Origin: Sphingorhabdus contaminans
GTDB lineage: Bacteria; Pseudomonadota; Alphaproteobacteria; Sphingomonadales; Sphingomonadaceae
Direction of reading: 5' to 3'
DNA: 64,000 nt
NCBI RefSeq assembly: GCF_007280415.1
Contig: NZ_VKKU01000002.1
Location: forward strand, 1,281,501 to 1,345,500
The position numbers and the translations under genes were made by a program. Of this stretch, positions 26,262-34,967 are shown piece by piece (the first letter of the stretch is position 1; each line of letters begins with the position of its first letter). A model generated the notes under the pieces. It was not told the DNA's origin and made no database searches. It saw only the letters and a list, made by a program, of their open reading frames with translations.

Positions 26262-28372
26262 TGGACCGGCTCAACCTCTCCATCTGGCTGCAAACCATAA
26301 AGGGTGGTGCGCTGCCCGTCGCGGTGTTGCTGCTCGTCATGCTGATGATCGTACCGATACCGGCAATGCTGCTGGATGTCGGCTTCATCCTGAACATCAT
26401 GATCAGTCTGGCGGTCCTGATGGTCGCCATGAACGTCGCCAAGCCGCTCGACTTTTCGGCATTTCCGACCGTTCTGCTGCTAGCCACATTGTTCCGGCTG
26501 GCCCTGAACGTGGCGTCGACCCGCGTCGTTCTGGTGGACGGCCATAATGGCGTTGCTGCTGCGGGCCATGTTATCGAGGCTTTCGGCGCCATTTTGATCG
26601 GCGGCGATTACATCGTCGGCCTGTTCGTCTTCGCCGTGTTGATGATCATCAACATGGTCGTGATCACAAAGGGTGCCGGACGCGTGTCAGAAGTGTCTGC
26701 CCGTTTCACACTGGATGCATTGCCCGGCAAGCAGATGGCGATCGATGCCGATCTGAACGCTGGTCTCGTCACCCCCGATGAAGCCAAGGCGCGGCGTCAG
26801 GAAGTGGCGACCGAGGCGGACTTTTACGGTTCGATGGACGGTGCCTCCAAATTTGTGAAGGGCGACGCCATTGCAGGCCTGCTGATCCTGTTCGTCAATA
26901 TTTTTGGCGGACTGATTCTGGGCGTCGTCAGCCATGATCTCAGCTTTGGCGATGCGGCCGAGATTTATATCAAGCTCGCCATTGGCGACGCGCTGGTTGC
27001 ACAGGTGCCCGCGCTCCTGCTTTCCATTGCCGCGGCAGCCATTGTTACCCGCGTATCTTCGCCCCTCGACCTGTCTGGGCAGATTTCGACGCAGTTCGGG
27101 CATGCCCGCGCTTGGGGTCCGGTTGCCGCCATTCTCGCACTGCTGGGAATGGTTCCGGCGATGCCCCAACTCGTCGTGCTGCCTGCCGCTGCGGTCGCAG
27201 GTGGTATATGGTGGTTGCTCCGCCGTGTGGAAAAGGCGCCGCCAAAGCCGGACGAGACTATCGTCGACGCAACCCCCGGCCATGTTATCGAATGGCACGA
27301 AATCGCAGAAACCGCGCCCATCACGCTGGAGCTCGGCTATTCTCTGGTCAGCCTTGTCGATGAACGGAAAGGCGCGCCGCTGATGGGCCGTGTCACCGCC
27401 ATCCGCCGGCAGCTTTCACGCGAATTTGGCTTTGTCGTGCCTATGGTGAAGGTGACCGATGATCTGTCGCTTCCCGGAAACACCTACCAGATCCGGATTT
27501 CGGGTGTTCTGGTCGGCGAAGACAGCGCCTGGGCAAATGAATTGCTCGCGCTTGATTCCGGCGACTGTCTGGAGGGTATTACCGGTCGCGCGGTCAAGGA
27601 TCCCAGCTTTGGACTGGATGCCCTCTGGATTGCAGAGCGCGACCGTATCGATGCCGTTGCCGCAGGCTATACGGTCGTTGACCCTGCGACCGTTATCGCA
27701 ACCCATTTGAACCAGTTGGCGACCGCGTCCGCCGCCGAATTATTTGGCATGGATGACGCGCAGGCGTTGATCGACAATCTCAAGGAAAGCTACCCGCAAC
27801 TGGCCGCCGGTTTGACGCCCGCGCCCTATTCGCTCGCTGCGATCACCGCGCTGTGCCGCGCACTTCTGGCCGAGCGTGTTCCGCTGCGCGATTTCCGCCG
27901 CGTGGCCGAGGCTATGGTCGATCTTGCGCCGCGGAATCTGGACGCGTCCGATCTGGTAGAGGCTGTCCGTCAGCGTCTTGGACCGCTTATCGTCCAGACC
28001 ATCGTCCCTGTGAAAATGCCTTTGCCGGCGATCACATTCGATGGCGAACTCGAAAATCTGCTTGTCCAGTCGGTACAAACTGCACCCTCTGCGAACTGGC
28101 CGTTCGAACCGGCACTTGCCCGTCGGATCATCAGCGCGGTGGATGAAGCGGTGCAGCCTATGCTGGTCGCCGCGCGCAGCTTTGCCGTCATCACATCCCC
28201 GCTGTGCCGTGCGGCTGTCGCGCGCCTCCTGCGGGCGCAGTTCAGCGACGTCGCTGTGCTGTCCTTCCTCGAAATTCCGGAAACCAAAAAAGTCGATGTG
28301 ATCGCCGTTGTCGGCGGCACGCCGCGTCTGGCTGATGCCAACCCTTACAAAGGAGACCATGATGCTGAATGA
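26258..28372 (+). CDS. flhA: Flagellar biosynthesis export gate protein FlhA
   Basis: 704 residues, normal family length. The N-terminal half has seven or eight membrane helices, starting ALPVAVLLLVMLMIVPIPAM. The FHIPEP signature lies around RVSEVSARFTLDALPGKQMAIDADL split across residues 145-170. The C-terminal half is the cytoplasmic ring domain that docks chaperone-substrate complexes. It is the core of the export gate with FlhB and FliPQR, none of which is in the window. It is translationally coupled to the preceding transglycosylase, and fliA starts inside its last codons. Confidence 0.97.
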   Translation: MMDRLNLSIWLQTIKGGALPVAVLLLVMLMIVPIPAMLLDVGFILNIMISLAVLMVAMNVAKPLDFSAFPTVLLLATLFRLALNVASTRVVLVDGHNGVAAAGHVIEAFGAILIGGDYIVGLFVFAVLMIINMVVITKGAGRVSEVSARFTLDALPGKQMAIDADLNAGLVTPDEAKARRQEVATEADFYGSMDGASKFVKGDAIAGLLILFVNIFGGLILGVVSHDLSFGDAAEIYIKLAIGDALVAQVPALLLSIAAAAIVTRVSSPLDLSGQISTQFGHARAWGPVAAILALLGMVPAMPQLVVLPAAAVAGGIWWLLRRVEKAPPKPDETIVDATPGHVIEWHEIAETAPITLELGYSLVSLVDERKGAPLMGRVTAIRRQLSREFGFVVPMVKVTDDLSLPGNTYQIRISGVLVGEDSAWANELLALDSGDCLEGITGRAVKDPSFGLDALWIAERDRIDAVAAGYTVVDPATVIATHLNQLATASAAELFGMDDAQALIDNLKESYPQLAAGLTPAPYSLAAITALCRALLAERVPLRDFRRVAEAMVDLAPRNLDASDLVEAVRQRLGPLIVQTIVPVKMPLPAITFDGELENLLVQSVQTAPSANWPFEPALARRIISAVDEAVQPMLVAARSFAVITSPLCRAAVARLLRAQFSDVAVLSFLEIPETKKVDVIAVVGGTPRLADANPYKGDHDAE

Positions 28373-29072
28373 AGCCCGCGCCGCTTACGCCCGTCCCGAT
28401 GCGACGAGTCCTGCGCGTCTGATAGAAGCGCATAGTGCCCTTGTCCGCCGGGTCGCCTGGCATGTGCACAGCCGCATGTCGACGGCGATCGAGGTTGAAG
28501 ACCTGATCCAGATTGGCTTCATTGCGCTTGTCGAGGCCGCCCAGAATTTTGAAGATCGCGGAATCGCCTTTGCGCCTTATGCGTCGACCCGCATTCGTGG
28601 CGCGATGGTGGATGCCCTGCGCCGTGATGCCCGGATGGGCCGCGCGGGCATGGCCAACCGCCGTTACTTGGCCGGTATACGCACGCGCCTGGAACAGGAA
28701 TATATGCGCCCGCCGACCGATGCTGAAATGGCCGATGCTGCGGGTCTCGATCCGCAAGCCTATTATGCGATGGCTGCATCAACGCAGGCCGTGGGCCAGG
28801 AATCGATCGATGAAAGCTATTCGGACCATGATATGTGGTTTGCAGATCTTGCCGACAGCGCCGATACCGCCATGGAAAAGGCGCAGTTGCGCGAGGCCCT
28901 CATTGCCAATCTCGCCAAGCTGTCCGAACGCGAGGCCATGATCCTGCAACTCTATTTTGTGGAAGAGCTGAATCTGGACGAAATCGGCGAGACATTGGGC
29001 GTTGGTGCTGCACGCGTCTGCCAGATCAAAAAGGCGGCGCTGGACAAGATGCGGATGCTGATGGCGGATTAA
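28362..29072 (+). CDS. fliA: RNA polymerase sigma-28 factor FliA
   Basis: 236 residues. Region 2 is seen as LVRRVAWHVHSRM, VEDLIQIGFIALVEAAQNF and FAPYASTRIRGAMVDALRRD. Region 3 is RPPTDAEMADAAGL, and region 4 is LSEREAMILQLYFVEELNLDEIGETLGVGAARVCQIKKAAL. This is the FliA/RpoF group that transcribes late flagellar genes. GGAG precedes two ATGs; the second (28362) has the better spacing. The gene overlaps the end of flhA. Its stop overlaps the DUF1905 stop on the other strand by four bases. Confidence 0.95.
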   Translation: MLNEARAAYARPDATSPARLIEAHSALVRRVAWHVHSRMSTAIEVEDLIQIGFIALVEAAQNFEDRGIAFAPYASTRIRGAMVDALRRDARMGRAGMANRRYLAGIRTRLEQEYMRPPTDAEMADAAGLDPQAYYAMAASTQAVGQESIDESYSDHDMWFADLADSADTAMEKAQLREALIANLAKLSEREAMILQLYFVEELNLDEIGETLGVGAARVCQIKKAALDKMRMLMAD

Positions 29073-29389
29073 AGCGTTACGCTAACCCGCACCTCGTCGC
29101 CTGCGACCAGCTCCTCCGCTTTACGCACCGCTGCCTTGACCGGAAGCAGCCAGCCGCCGCTCCCCTTGTCCGGGAATATGGATGTATCCCAGGACGTCTC
29201 CCCGATGGTGACATGCACCTTCATCGCCCCCCAACCGCGCCGCCGCCCGCTTTCGAGCCGTCGCATCAGGGCAAGGGCATGAATCGCCTCGGCCGCTTCG
29301 CCTTCTATTGTCAGAAAATGCCAACTCGCCGCAGCCTTGTCGCTGTTCCACAGCCACAGTTTCGCGGTTATATGGTGTGTCTCGGTCAT
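29069..29389 (-). CDS. DUF1905 domain-containing protein
   Basis: 106 residues with the DUF1905 beta-barrel pattern: AKLWLWNSDKAAASWHFLTI, GWGAMKVHVTIGETSWDTSIFPD split along the chain, GGWLLPVKAAVRKAEEL and a final DEVRVSVTL. The family is widespread and has no known function. It ends on the fliA stop codon and is followed upstream by the cyclophilin gene 12 bp away, with which it may be cotranscribed. Confidence 0.9.
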   Translation of the reverse strand: MTETHHITAKLWLWNSDKAAASWHFLTIEGEAAEAIHALALMRRLESGRRRGWGAMKVHVTIGETSWDTSIFPDKGSGGWLLPVKAAVRKAEELVAGDEVRVSVTL

Positions 29390-29401
29390 CGCTGACCTCT
29401 T

Positions 29402-30427
29402 TTACTTGGCCGTTTGCCGCCGCACCGGGACCGGAATGTTGCAAATATCCGCGCCACCCGCCGGCCTTATGAAAAAGGGATCGCGCCGGTTCGCCCGCGC
29501 GTCGGCATAGGCTTTGAAGCTGTCGCTCTCGGTCCGCAGATATTCGAAAGACGGAACATTTTGCGCGTCGGACCCTAGGCGTACCGACAAAATCGGCACC
29601 CGTTCTGCTTCCTTTTCGTAAAAGCCCAGCGCACCTGTGCCGCGCGGCAGGCTGGACAGATGCTCGATCCCTTCGATGACGCGGCCGACCAAGGCGATAT
29701 TACGGTCCAGATGCCGCGGTGCATGGCCGATGACCGTATATAGCTCCGCGCCTGTGCCGGTGTCCGGGGAAAGGTTCCGGCCAACGCCAACCATGCCATA
29801 ACAATGGATGGGCCACTGCGTTCCCTTTAGATCAAATGCAATCGGCCAACCTTCCACCACCGCATGGGCATCGGCGTACAGATCGGCTTTGAGCGATTTC
29901 CGGAGCCGCTTAGAAAGCTCACTCTGGGAGGCATTCTTGGACTTCGGGAATTTGTCTGCAAACTCTGGGAAGTTTTTATGAAACGAAGATAGCGTCGTAT
30001 CTAGCGCTTCGAGACGAATTTTGAGATCTGATGTTGCAGTATACTCACTCTCAGGCACCGCCGCCAATCCCTCTGGCAAAGCCTTCTTCTCCGTAGCATC
30101 GCCCCATTGGACAACATAATTGTCCTGCACACGGTTGATACTGGTGCCGTCCCACCATTTGGCGTTTGCCAGTTTGCGGATATTGCCGATCCACCCCTTG
30201 CTGAACGGGGCCGGCATCAACTGGATCACCACGCGGCGCGGCCTTCCCGCCGCGTCGGGCGCCAGGTCCATGACCAGCAGATCGGACGCCGCAATAGGGG
30301 CCCATTCCTGTGCCTTGGCCGCCGCGACAATCTCGCCCGGCGCGGGATAGGTTTTTTGCTCTTGCGCGATAGCTGGCGATGCTGCGCAAAATGCGGCGGC
30401 GGCGGTCAAATTCAAAAATCTTTTCAT
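29402..30427 (-). CDS. Cyclophilin-type peptidyl-prolyl isomerase, exported
   Basis: 341 residues with a signal peptide ending near AIAQEQ. The cyclophilin fold is recognisable in RRVVIQLMPAPFSKGWIGNIRKLA, WWDGTSINRVQDNYVVQWG, CYGMVGVGRN, TVIGHAPRHLDRNIALVGRVIEGIEHLSSLPRG split across the protein. A 60-residue Lys/Ser-rich helical insertion (about residues 130-190) interrupts the fold between VPESEYTAT and DAHAVVEG, and its DNA looks more AT-rich than the flanks. It likely assists periplasmic protein folding. Confidence 0.88.
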   Translation of the reverse strand: MKRFLNLTAAAAFCAASPAIAQEQKTYPAPGEIVAAAKAQEWAPIAASDLLVMDLAPDAAGRPRRVVIQLMPAPFSKGWIGNIRKLANAKWWDGTSINRVQDNYVVQWGDATEKKALPEGLAAVPESEYTATSDLKIRLEALDTTLSSFHKNFPEFADKFPKSKNASQSELSKRLRKSLKADLYADAHAVVEGWPIAFDLKGTQWPIHCYGMVGVGRNLSPDTGTGAELYTVIGHAPRHLDRNIALVGRVIEGIEHLSSLPRGTGALGFYEKEAERVPILSVRLGSDAQNVPSFEYLRTESDSFKAYADARANRRDPFFIRPAGGADICNIPVPVRRQTAK

Positions 30428-30507
30428 GGAACGGCTTATGGCAAATCACAGTGCCTTGCGAAAGCGCAAAGGAGCCGCTAGGGGCGTCGCTTCCCCCAAG
30501 GGGATGC

Positions 30508-30598
30508 GGAGACGTGGCCGAGTGGTCGAAGGCGCTCGCCTGGAAAGTGAGTATACGTCAAAAGCGTATCGAGGGTTCGAATCCCTCCGTCTCCGCCA
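30508..30598 (+). tRNA. tRNA-Ser (anticodon GGA)
   Basis: The seven-pair acceptor stem GGAGACG/CGTCTCC closes a class II tRNA with a long variable arm. The D-arm region is TGGCCGAGTGG, the anticodon loop is CTGGAAAG with anticodon GGA, the T-arm is GAGGGTTCGAATCCCTC, and CCA is encoded. It decodes UCC/UCU. It marks the boundary between the core region and the catabolic block. Confidence 0.97.
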
Positions 30599-30988
30599 CC
30601 TAGTCTGCCTTCTGGGTCTTAGCTGAGGATAGCGGCTCCCCCAGTTTTTGCGCGCACAGATACGTCATGGCAGCTTCATTGATTCCTGCCTTGAGCTCAA
30701 GTGCTTATCGCTCCAGGTGCGACGATTTCAATTTAACATAAAATCGAATAGCGAGCCCCCACTAGACTGAAGCGAAGACTATCCTTGACGACGCTGTCAG
30801 GGTATAATGCAGGCGTTGTTCAGGTGAACCATAGATTGCTAATACTTCGTTCTGGCCCGACGCAAGTCCGATCCGCTGCTTCAATTCTTCGTCTACGCCT
30901 CGCTCCACAATCACTTGGCCACAGACCGTCACTTCATTGACCAATAGAGCTATGGAACCAACGGCTATGCCGGACTAGCAAAAGCCGG
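30599..30988. other. Gene-poor spacer between tRNA-Ser and the catabolic block
   Basis: No convincing gene, integrase fragment or repeat of the tRNA 3' end is visible in these 390 bases. On the minus strand one frame (about 30762-30980, no good start) encodes an unrecognised stretch containing NEVLAIYGSPEQRLHYTLTA. It could be the decayed end of a larger gene, but no family is recognised. The spacer is more AT-rich than its flanks. Confidence 0.4.
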
Positions 30989-32335
30989 TCACGTACTTGT
31001 TCGGGACGCCATCAGCGAACGAACGGAAGGCAATGCAAGCCAAAACGCAAGTGCGCTAAGGGGCAAGATTGAGAGTGAGCAGAGCAGTAGAGATTCCCCA
31101 ATAGCTTGGCCACCACCGAGTGCGTCAGTCACAGTTGCCACAAGTAGCGGGGCACCGCCGAGAGCGATCACCCCATTGATAGCAACGAGGAGCGATGCTG
31201 CTTTTCCACGCATTTCTATCGGCGTAATGATCTGAAGAATAGTGACCGGCAAGCTTAGGTAACCCGAGATGATAAGGAAATAGAGCCCGACCAAGAAAAG
31301 CGAGTGACCCGGGTCGGGAACAGCAAAGATCGCGACGGCGACAATGGTCGCAATCATGGTAGTGATCGCAACATAACGCAGATGTGCGTCGGTCACACCT
31401 CGCGAAAACCAAAAGTCGACTATTTTGCCATGCAATGGTAACCCGACGACCGTTCCGACTGATATTGCCAGCCCAAGGGATGGACCGATTTGAGCCGTTG
31501 AGAGCCCATGCACCCGCTCGAAAAAAACCGGCATCCAAGCTTGCAATCCGACAGCAACCATTCCCACCAGTACAAGTCCTAGATGATGAGGCACGACAAA
31601 GCGCCAATTGGCCTTTACAACTTTAAAGTAATCAGCGTAGCCGACCTTATGGACTTTATCGCATGAAGAAATACGGGGATCCCGGATTGTGAATGCAAGA
31701 AAGGCTATAAGTAATCCCGGCGCGCCGACGATCAAAAAGATGGCTTGCCAGCCTCGCAAGGTCACTAGCCCCATCACGTCATAACTCGTGTCTGGCGAAA
31801 TTAAGAGAGTCAGCGCTCCGCCGATCGCAAGGGAAACTCCTGCCCCGATCTTAATACCGGTCGAATAAACCGCCATCGGCAAAGCGAGTCGTTTGGGCGG
31901 AAAATAGTCGGACAATAGCGATTGCGATCCGGGCCCCAAAACGGCTTCGCCGGCGCCTATCGTGGCCCGTGCCGCAAAGAACGACCAGAAGTTCTGAGCC
32001 ATACCGCAGGCCATGGTGCCGATACTCCAGACTGTCACGCCGGCCCAGATCACCAAAGGGCGGCTATATCGGTCAAGCGCCCAGCCGATCGGTAATGCTC
32101 CGAGACAGAAGAATAGGCCGAAGGCGATACCCATCAATGCGCCCATTTGAATCTCGCTGAAACCCAGATCGGCTTGGATCGGTATGACCAGCAGCGAAAG
32201 CAAATTGCGGTCGAGCACCGACAGCGTCATCAGAACCGTAAGGATTCCGACTGTGAACCAGCCCTGCCTTTCCGGCGGGTAAGCAGAAGCGGTGGATGGA
32301 GGTTTATCCTCAGTAGAGTGTGAGTGCCGTTCCAC
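30989..32335 (-). CDS. MFS transporter, spinster-type
   Basis: 448 residues from a GTG two bases after the SDR stop codon; a longer frame to 32380 overlaps the SDR. Twelve membrane helices are expected. The first helix has LDRNLLSLLVIPIQADLGFS, the loop after helix 2 is GWALDRYSRP, and ARATIGAGEAVLGPG with LLSDYFPPKRL follows. These are features of the spinster-like MFS group common in sphingomonad catabolic clusters. It probably imports the growth substrate or an intermediate. Third gene of the ligase-SDR-MFS unit behind operator 34904. Confidence 0.88.
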   Translation of the reverse strand: MERHSHSTEDKPPSTASAYPPERQGWFTVGILTVLMTLSVLDRNLLSLLVIPIQADLGFSEIQMGALMGIAFGLFFCLGALPIGWALDRYSRPLVIWAGVTVWSIGTMACGMAQNFWSFFAARATIGAGEAVLGPGSQSLLSDYFPPKRLALPMAVYSTGIKIGAGVSLAIGGALTLLISPDTSYDVMGLVTLRGWQAIFLIVGAPGLLIAFLAFTIRDPRISSCDKVHKVGYADYFKVVKANWRFVVPHHLGLVLVGMVAVGLQAWMPVFFERVHGLSTAQIGPSLGLAISVGTVVGLPLHGKIVDFWFSRGVTDAHLRYVAITTMIATIVAVAIFAVPDPGHSLFLVGLYFLIISGYLSLPVTILQIITPIEMRGKAASLLVAINGVIALGGAPLLVATVTDALGGGQAIGESLLLCSLSILPLSALAFWLALPSVRSLMASRTST

Positions 32336-32337
32336 GC

Positions 32338-33120
32338 CTATTTTGGTGCCATACGGATCGCGCCGTCGAGGCGGATACACTGGCCGTTGAAGTAGGTGTT
32401 GCGGTTGAGTTCGGCGACAAGACTACCGAATTCCTCCGGCTTGCCGAGGCGCTTTGGAAAGGGAACCGCCGCGCCCAAGGCATCGATGACGTTCTGCGGC
32501 ATGTTGCTGACTAATGGCGTTGCGAAAATACCCGGCATGATCGAGTTACAGCGGATGCCCAGATCCATTAGATCGCGGGCAATCGGCAGGACCAGTCCGT
32601 TCACGCCGGCCTTGGCCGAGCCGTAGATGACCTGTCCGATCTGCGCATCTTGGGCGGCGACCGAAGCGGTCAGGGTGATGCAACCACGCTCGCCATCGTC
32701 GAGCGGCTCTAGTTCGCTCATGCCAAGCGCCGAGAGCGAGGCCATTCGGTAGGACGCGACGAGGATGCCCTGGACCCCAAATTCATAGTCTTCGGTAGAC
32801 GTCCGCTTGAATTTGCTGGTCTCCTTGTCGAACGACAGGGTCTTGCCGCGCCGTGATGCCATGGCGCAGTGAACCAGAATGCGTTCCTGACCATGTGCTG
32901 CGCGTGCCTTGGCGAAGCCTTCGTCCGCACTTTCCTCGCTCATGATGTTGACGTTGCAGAAGACACCACCGATGGCATTGGCAACTGCTTCACCGCGTTC
33001 CTCGTTGATGTCGAAGATGGCGACCTTCACCCCTTGGTCAGCAAGCGCTTCGGCCGCTGCTTGACCGAGCCCCGAGGCGCCACCTGTGACTACGGCGGAA
33101 ATCGAATTGTTCAGCTTCAT
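32338..33120 (-). CDS. Short-chain dehydrogenase, 3-hydroxyacyl-CoA dehydrogenase type-2-like
   Basis: 260 residues. The cofactor motif is TGGASGLG, and Asp after the second strand (IFDINEE) favours NAD. The catalytic set is Ser in LTASVAAQD and YGSAK. The inserted segment after the NNAG-equivalent (MASRRGKTLSFDKE) and IMPGIFATPLVSNMP match the HSD17B10-like group that oxidises 3-hydroxyacyl-CoA or hydroxysteroids. Between the CoA ligase and the MFS gene in one unit. Confidence 0.88.
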   Translation of the reverse strand: MKLNNSISAVVTGGASGLGQAAAEALADQGVKVAIFDINEERGEAVANAIGGVFCNVNIMSEESADEGFAKARAAHGQERILVHCAMASRRGKTLSFDKETSKFKRTSTEDYEFGVQGILVASYRMASLSALGMSELEPLDDGERGCITLTASVAAQDAQIGQVIYGSAKAGVNGLVLPIARDLMDLGIRCNSIMPGIFATPLVSNMPQNVIDALGAAVPFPKRLGKPEEFGSLVAELNRNTYFNGQCIRLDGAIRMAPK

Positions 33121-33175
33121 GTTTGTTCACTGCCTTCCTTGAATATGTCCGATTTACGATTGGTTGCCCGGCGCC

Positions 33176-34717
33176 TCAGACGCTTGTCGTCTGGCCCTTC
33201 CCCCAATAGCTGTCGCGAAGGAGTCGTTTGTACAGCTTGCCATTGGGGTGGCGGGGAAGCTCCTGCATGAAATCCAGCCGACGTGGGGTTTTTATATGCG
33301 ACAGGTTGGCTCTCGCATAACCCAGCAGCTCATCGCGCAACGCTTGGTCAGCATCACTCCAATCCTGTGGCTGTATCACTGCTACCACTTCCTCGCCCAT
33401 GTCTTCATTGGGCGCACCGACGACCGCTGCATCGGCAACCTTGGGGTGCAAGATCAAGAGATTCTCTATTTCCTGAGGGTAAATGTTGACCCCGCCCGAG
33501 ATGATCATGAAACTCCTCCGGTCGGTGAGATAAAGGTAACCCTCCTCATCAACCCAGCCCACATCACCCAATGTGGTCCAGCCATATTTATTGCTGTTCT
33601 CCGTCACTTTCTCGGGCGCGTTGTGATAGCTCAGCGGTGGTCCATCCGAGAAATGGACGACGCCTTCGCTGCGCGGGGGCAGGGGTTCTCCGTCTTCGTC
33701 GCAGATCTGGATCTTGCCCACGATCGCACGGCCGACCGACCCTTTGTGTGCCAGCCATTCTTCGGAAGTGATATGGCAGAATCCAATGCCCTCCGATCCG
33801 GAATAATATTCGTGAACGATCGGCCCGAACCAGTTGATCATCTGTTCCTTGATCGGGATGGGGCAGGGCGCTGCGGCATGAATCACTGACACCAGGCTTG
33901 AGACATCGTATTTCTCTGCTGCGCCAACGGGAAGCTTGAGCATTCGAACAAAATGGGTCGGTACAAATTGGGCGACATCGATCTTAAAACGTTCGATGAG
34001 CTGCAGGACATGCTCTGGATCGAACTTCTCCATCACGATCACTGTCCCGCCCAAGCGGTGAATTCCCAGCGCCCAACCTAGTGGCGCGGCATGGTAGAGC
34101 GGCGCTGGAGAAAGATAAGTGCACCCTTCGCCAATACCGAAAGGCCCCTGAATAAGGTGATCGAGGAAAGTCTTGTCTAGGATTGATCCTCCGGTTAGCG
34201 GGCGCTTGATTCCCTTGGGTTTTCCAGTGGTGCCAGATGAGTAAAGGATCGATCCGCCAGCGGTTTCATCGACTACGCTGGTTTCCGGAAACGCATTCCG
34301 CGCCTCTTCCCAGCTGGTGTAAGGAGCGACGGTCGTACCGGTCATGAACAGCTTGATGTCACCGGGTAATATATTGGGCAACTGGTTGGCAGCCTCACCG
34401 ATGCCGGAGGACACAACTAGGGCACGCGCTCCGCAATCCCGGACGATGTATTCGATCTCACCCGCCGAGAGCTTGGACGAAATGCAGGCATAATAAAGAC
34501 CCGAACGTTGCGCCCCCCAGACAACCTCGAAAAATTGAGGGTTGTTATCCATGCAGATAGCAACAACGTCGCCCGCTTTCAGACCTAGAGAAAGTAGTAA
34601 GTGGGCAGCCTGGTTCGATCGATCGTCAAGCTGTCGATAGGTGACCACCTCGCCAGAAACCGCCATAATATATGCGGCTCTATCTGGGTGTGACTTGGCG
34701 TGAACAGTCGGATGCAT
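33176..34717 (-). CDS. AMP-forming acyl-CoA synthetase (FadD-like)
   Basis: 513 residues from the ATG at 34717, with GGAG nearby; a GTG at 34840 would add 41 residues that do not look conserved. The P-loop is YSSGTTGKPKGIKRP, the A8 hinge is TLGDVGWVDEEGYLYLTDRR and the catalytic Lys is in HPNGKLYKR. The IKRP variant after the P-loop occurs in ligases for bulky acids, such as steroid side-chain acids. It activates a carboxylic acid as its CoA thioester. First gene of a unit that begins at operator 34904-34923. Confidence 0.9.
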   Translation of the reverse strand: MHPTVHAKSHPDRAAYIMAVSGEVVTYRQLDDRSNQAAHLLLSLGLKAGDVVAICMDNNPQFFEVVWGAQRSGLYYACISSKLSAGEIEYIVRDCGARALVVSSGIGEAANQLPNILPGDIKLFMTGTTVAPYTSWEEARNAFPETSVVDETAGGSILYSSGTTGKPKGIKRPLTGGSILDKTFLDHLIQGPFGIGEGCTYLSPAPLYHAAPLGWALGIHRLGGTVIVMEKFDPEHVLQLIERFKIDVAQFVPTHFVRMLKLPVGAAEKYDVSSLVSVIHAAAPCPIPIKEQMINWFGPIVHEYYSGSEGIGFCHITSEEWLAHKGSVGRAIVGKIQICDEDGEPLPPRSEGVVHFSDGPPLSYHNAPEKVTENSNKYGWTTLGDVGWVDEEGYLYLTDRRSFMIISGGVNIYPQEIENLLILHPKVADAAVVGAPNEDMGEEVVAVIQPQDWSDADQALRDELLGYARANLSHIKTPRRLDFMQELPRHPNGKLYKRLLRDSYWGKGQTTSV

Positions 34718-34903
34718 CGATTCTCCGAAGGCGTAGTAGTCTTTACGGTGGAGCCGTCCCAAGCGCCAATTCAAGAAAGTGGGCGCCTGTTGTTTGACAG
34801 CATCCAATGATCGCAGACGCAATCCCTTTAGGCTTCGCACGGGAAGATACCTCGAAACAAGGCATTCCTAGATTGAGACCCTCGATCAAGTCGTCATGTA
34901 TAT

Positions 34904-34923
34904 AAAACTAACGGGTAAGTTTT
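34904..34923 (-). promoter_or_regulatory. Catabolic regulon operator 1 with adjacent -35-like box
   Basis: AAAACTAACGGGTAAGTTTT, an imperfect palindrome. On the minus strand it is preceded, three bases away, by TTGACA (34927-34932 as TGTCAA on plus). It lies between the CoA ligase (minus) and the hydratase/dehydrogenase (plus) genes. Five closely matching sites occur downstream. Confidence 0.85.
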
Positions 34924-34967
34924 TCTTGTCAAGTCTGGTGTCATATGGGATGGCAGGAGCGTAAGAT

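Noticed and set aside
30762-30944. Short minus-strand frame considered as a C-terminal remnant of a TonB-dependent receptor
   Set aside because: The ending only loosely resembles a receptor beta-strand, there is no upstream part and no good start codon. Recorded as part of the spacer instead.
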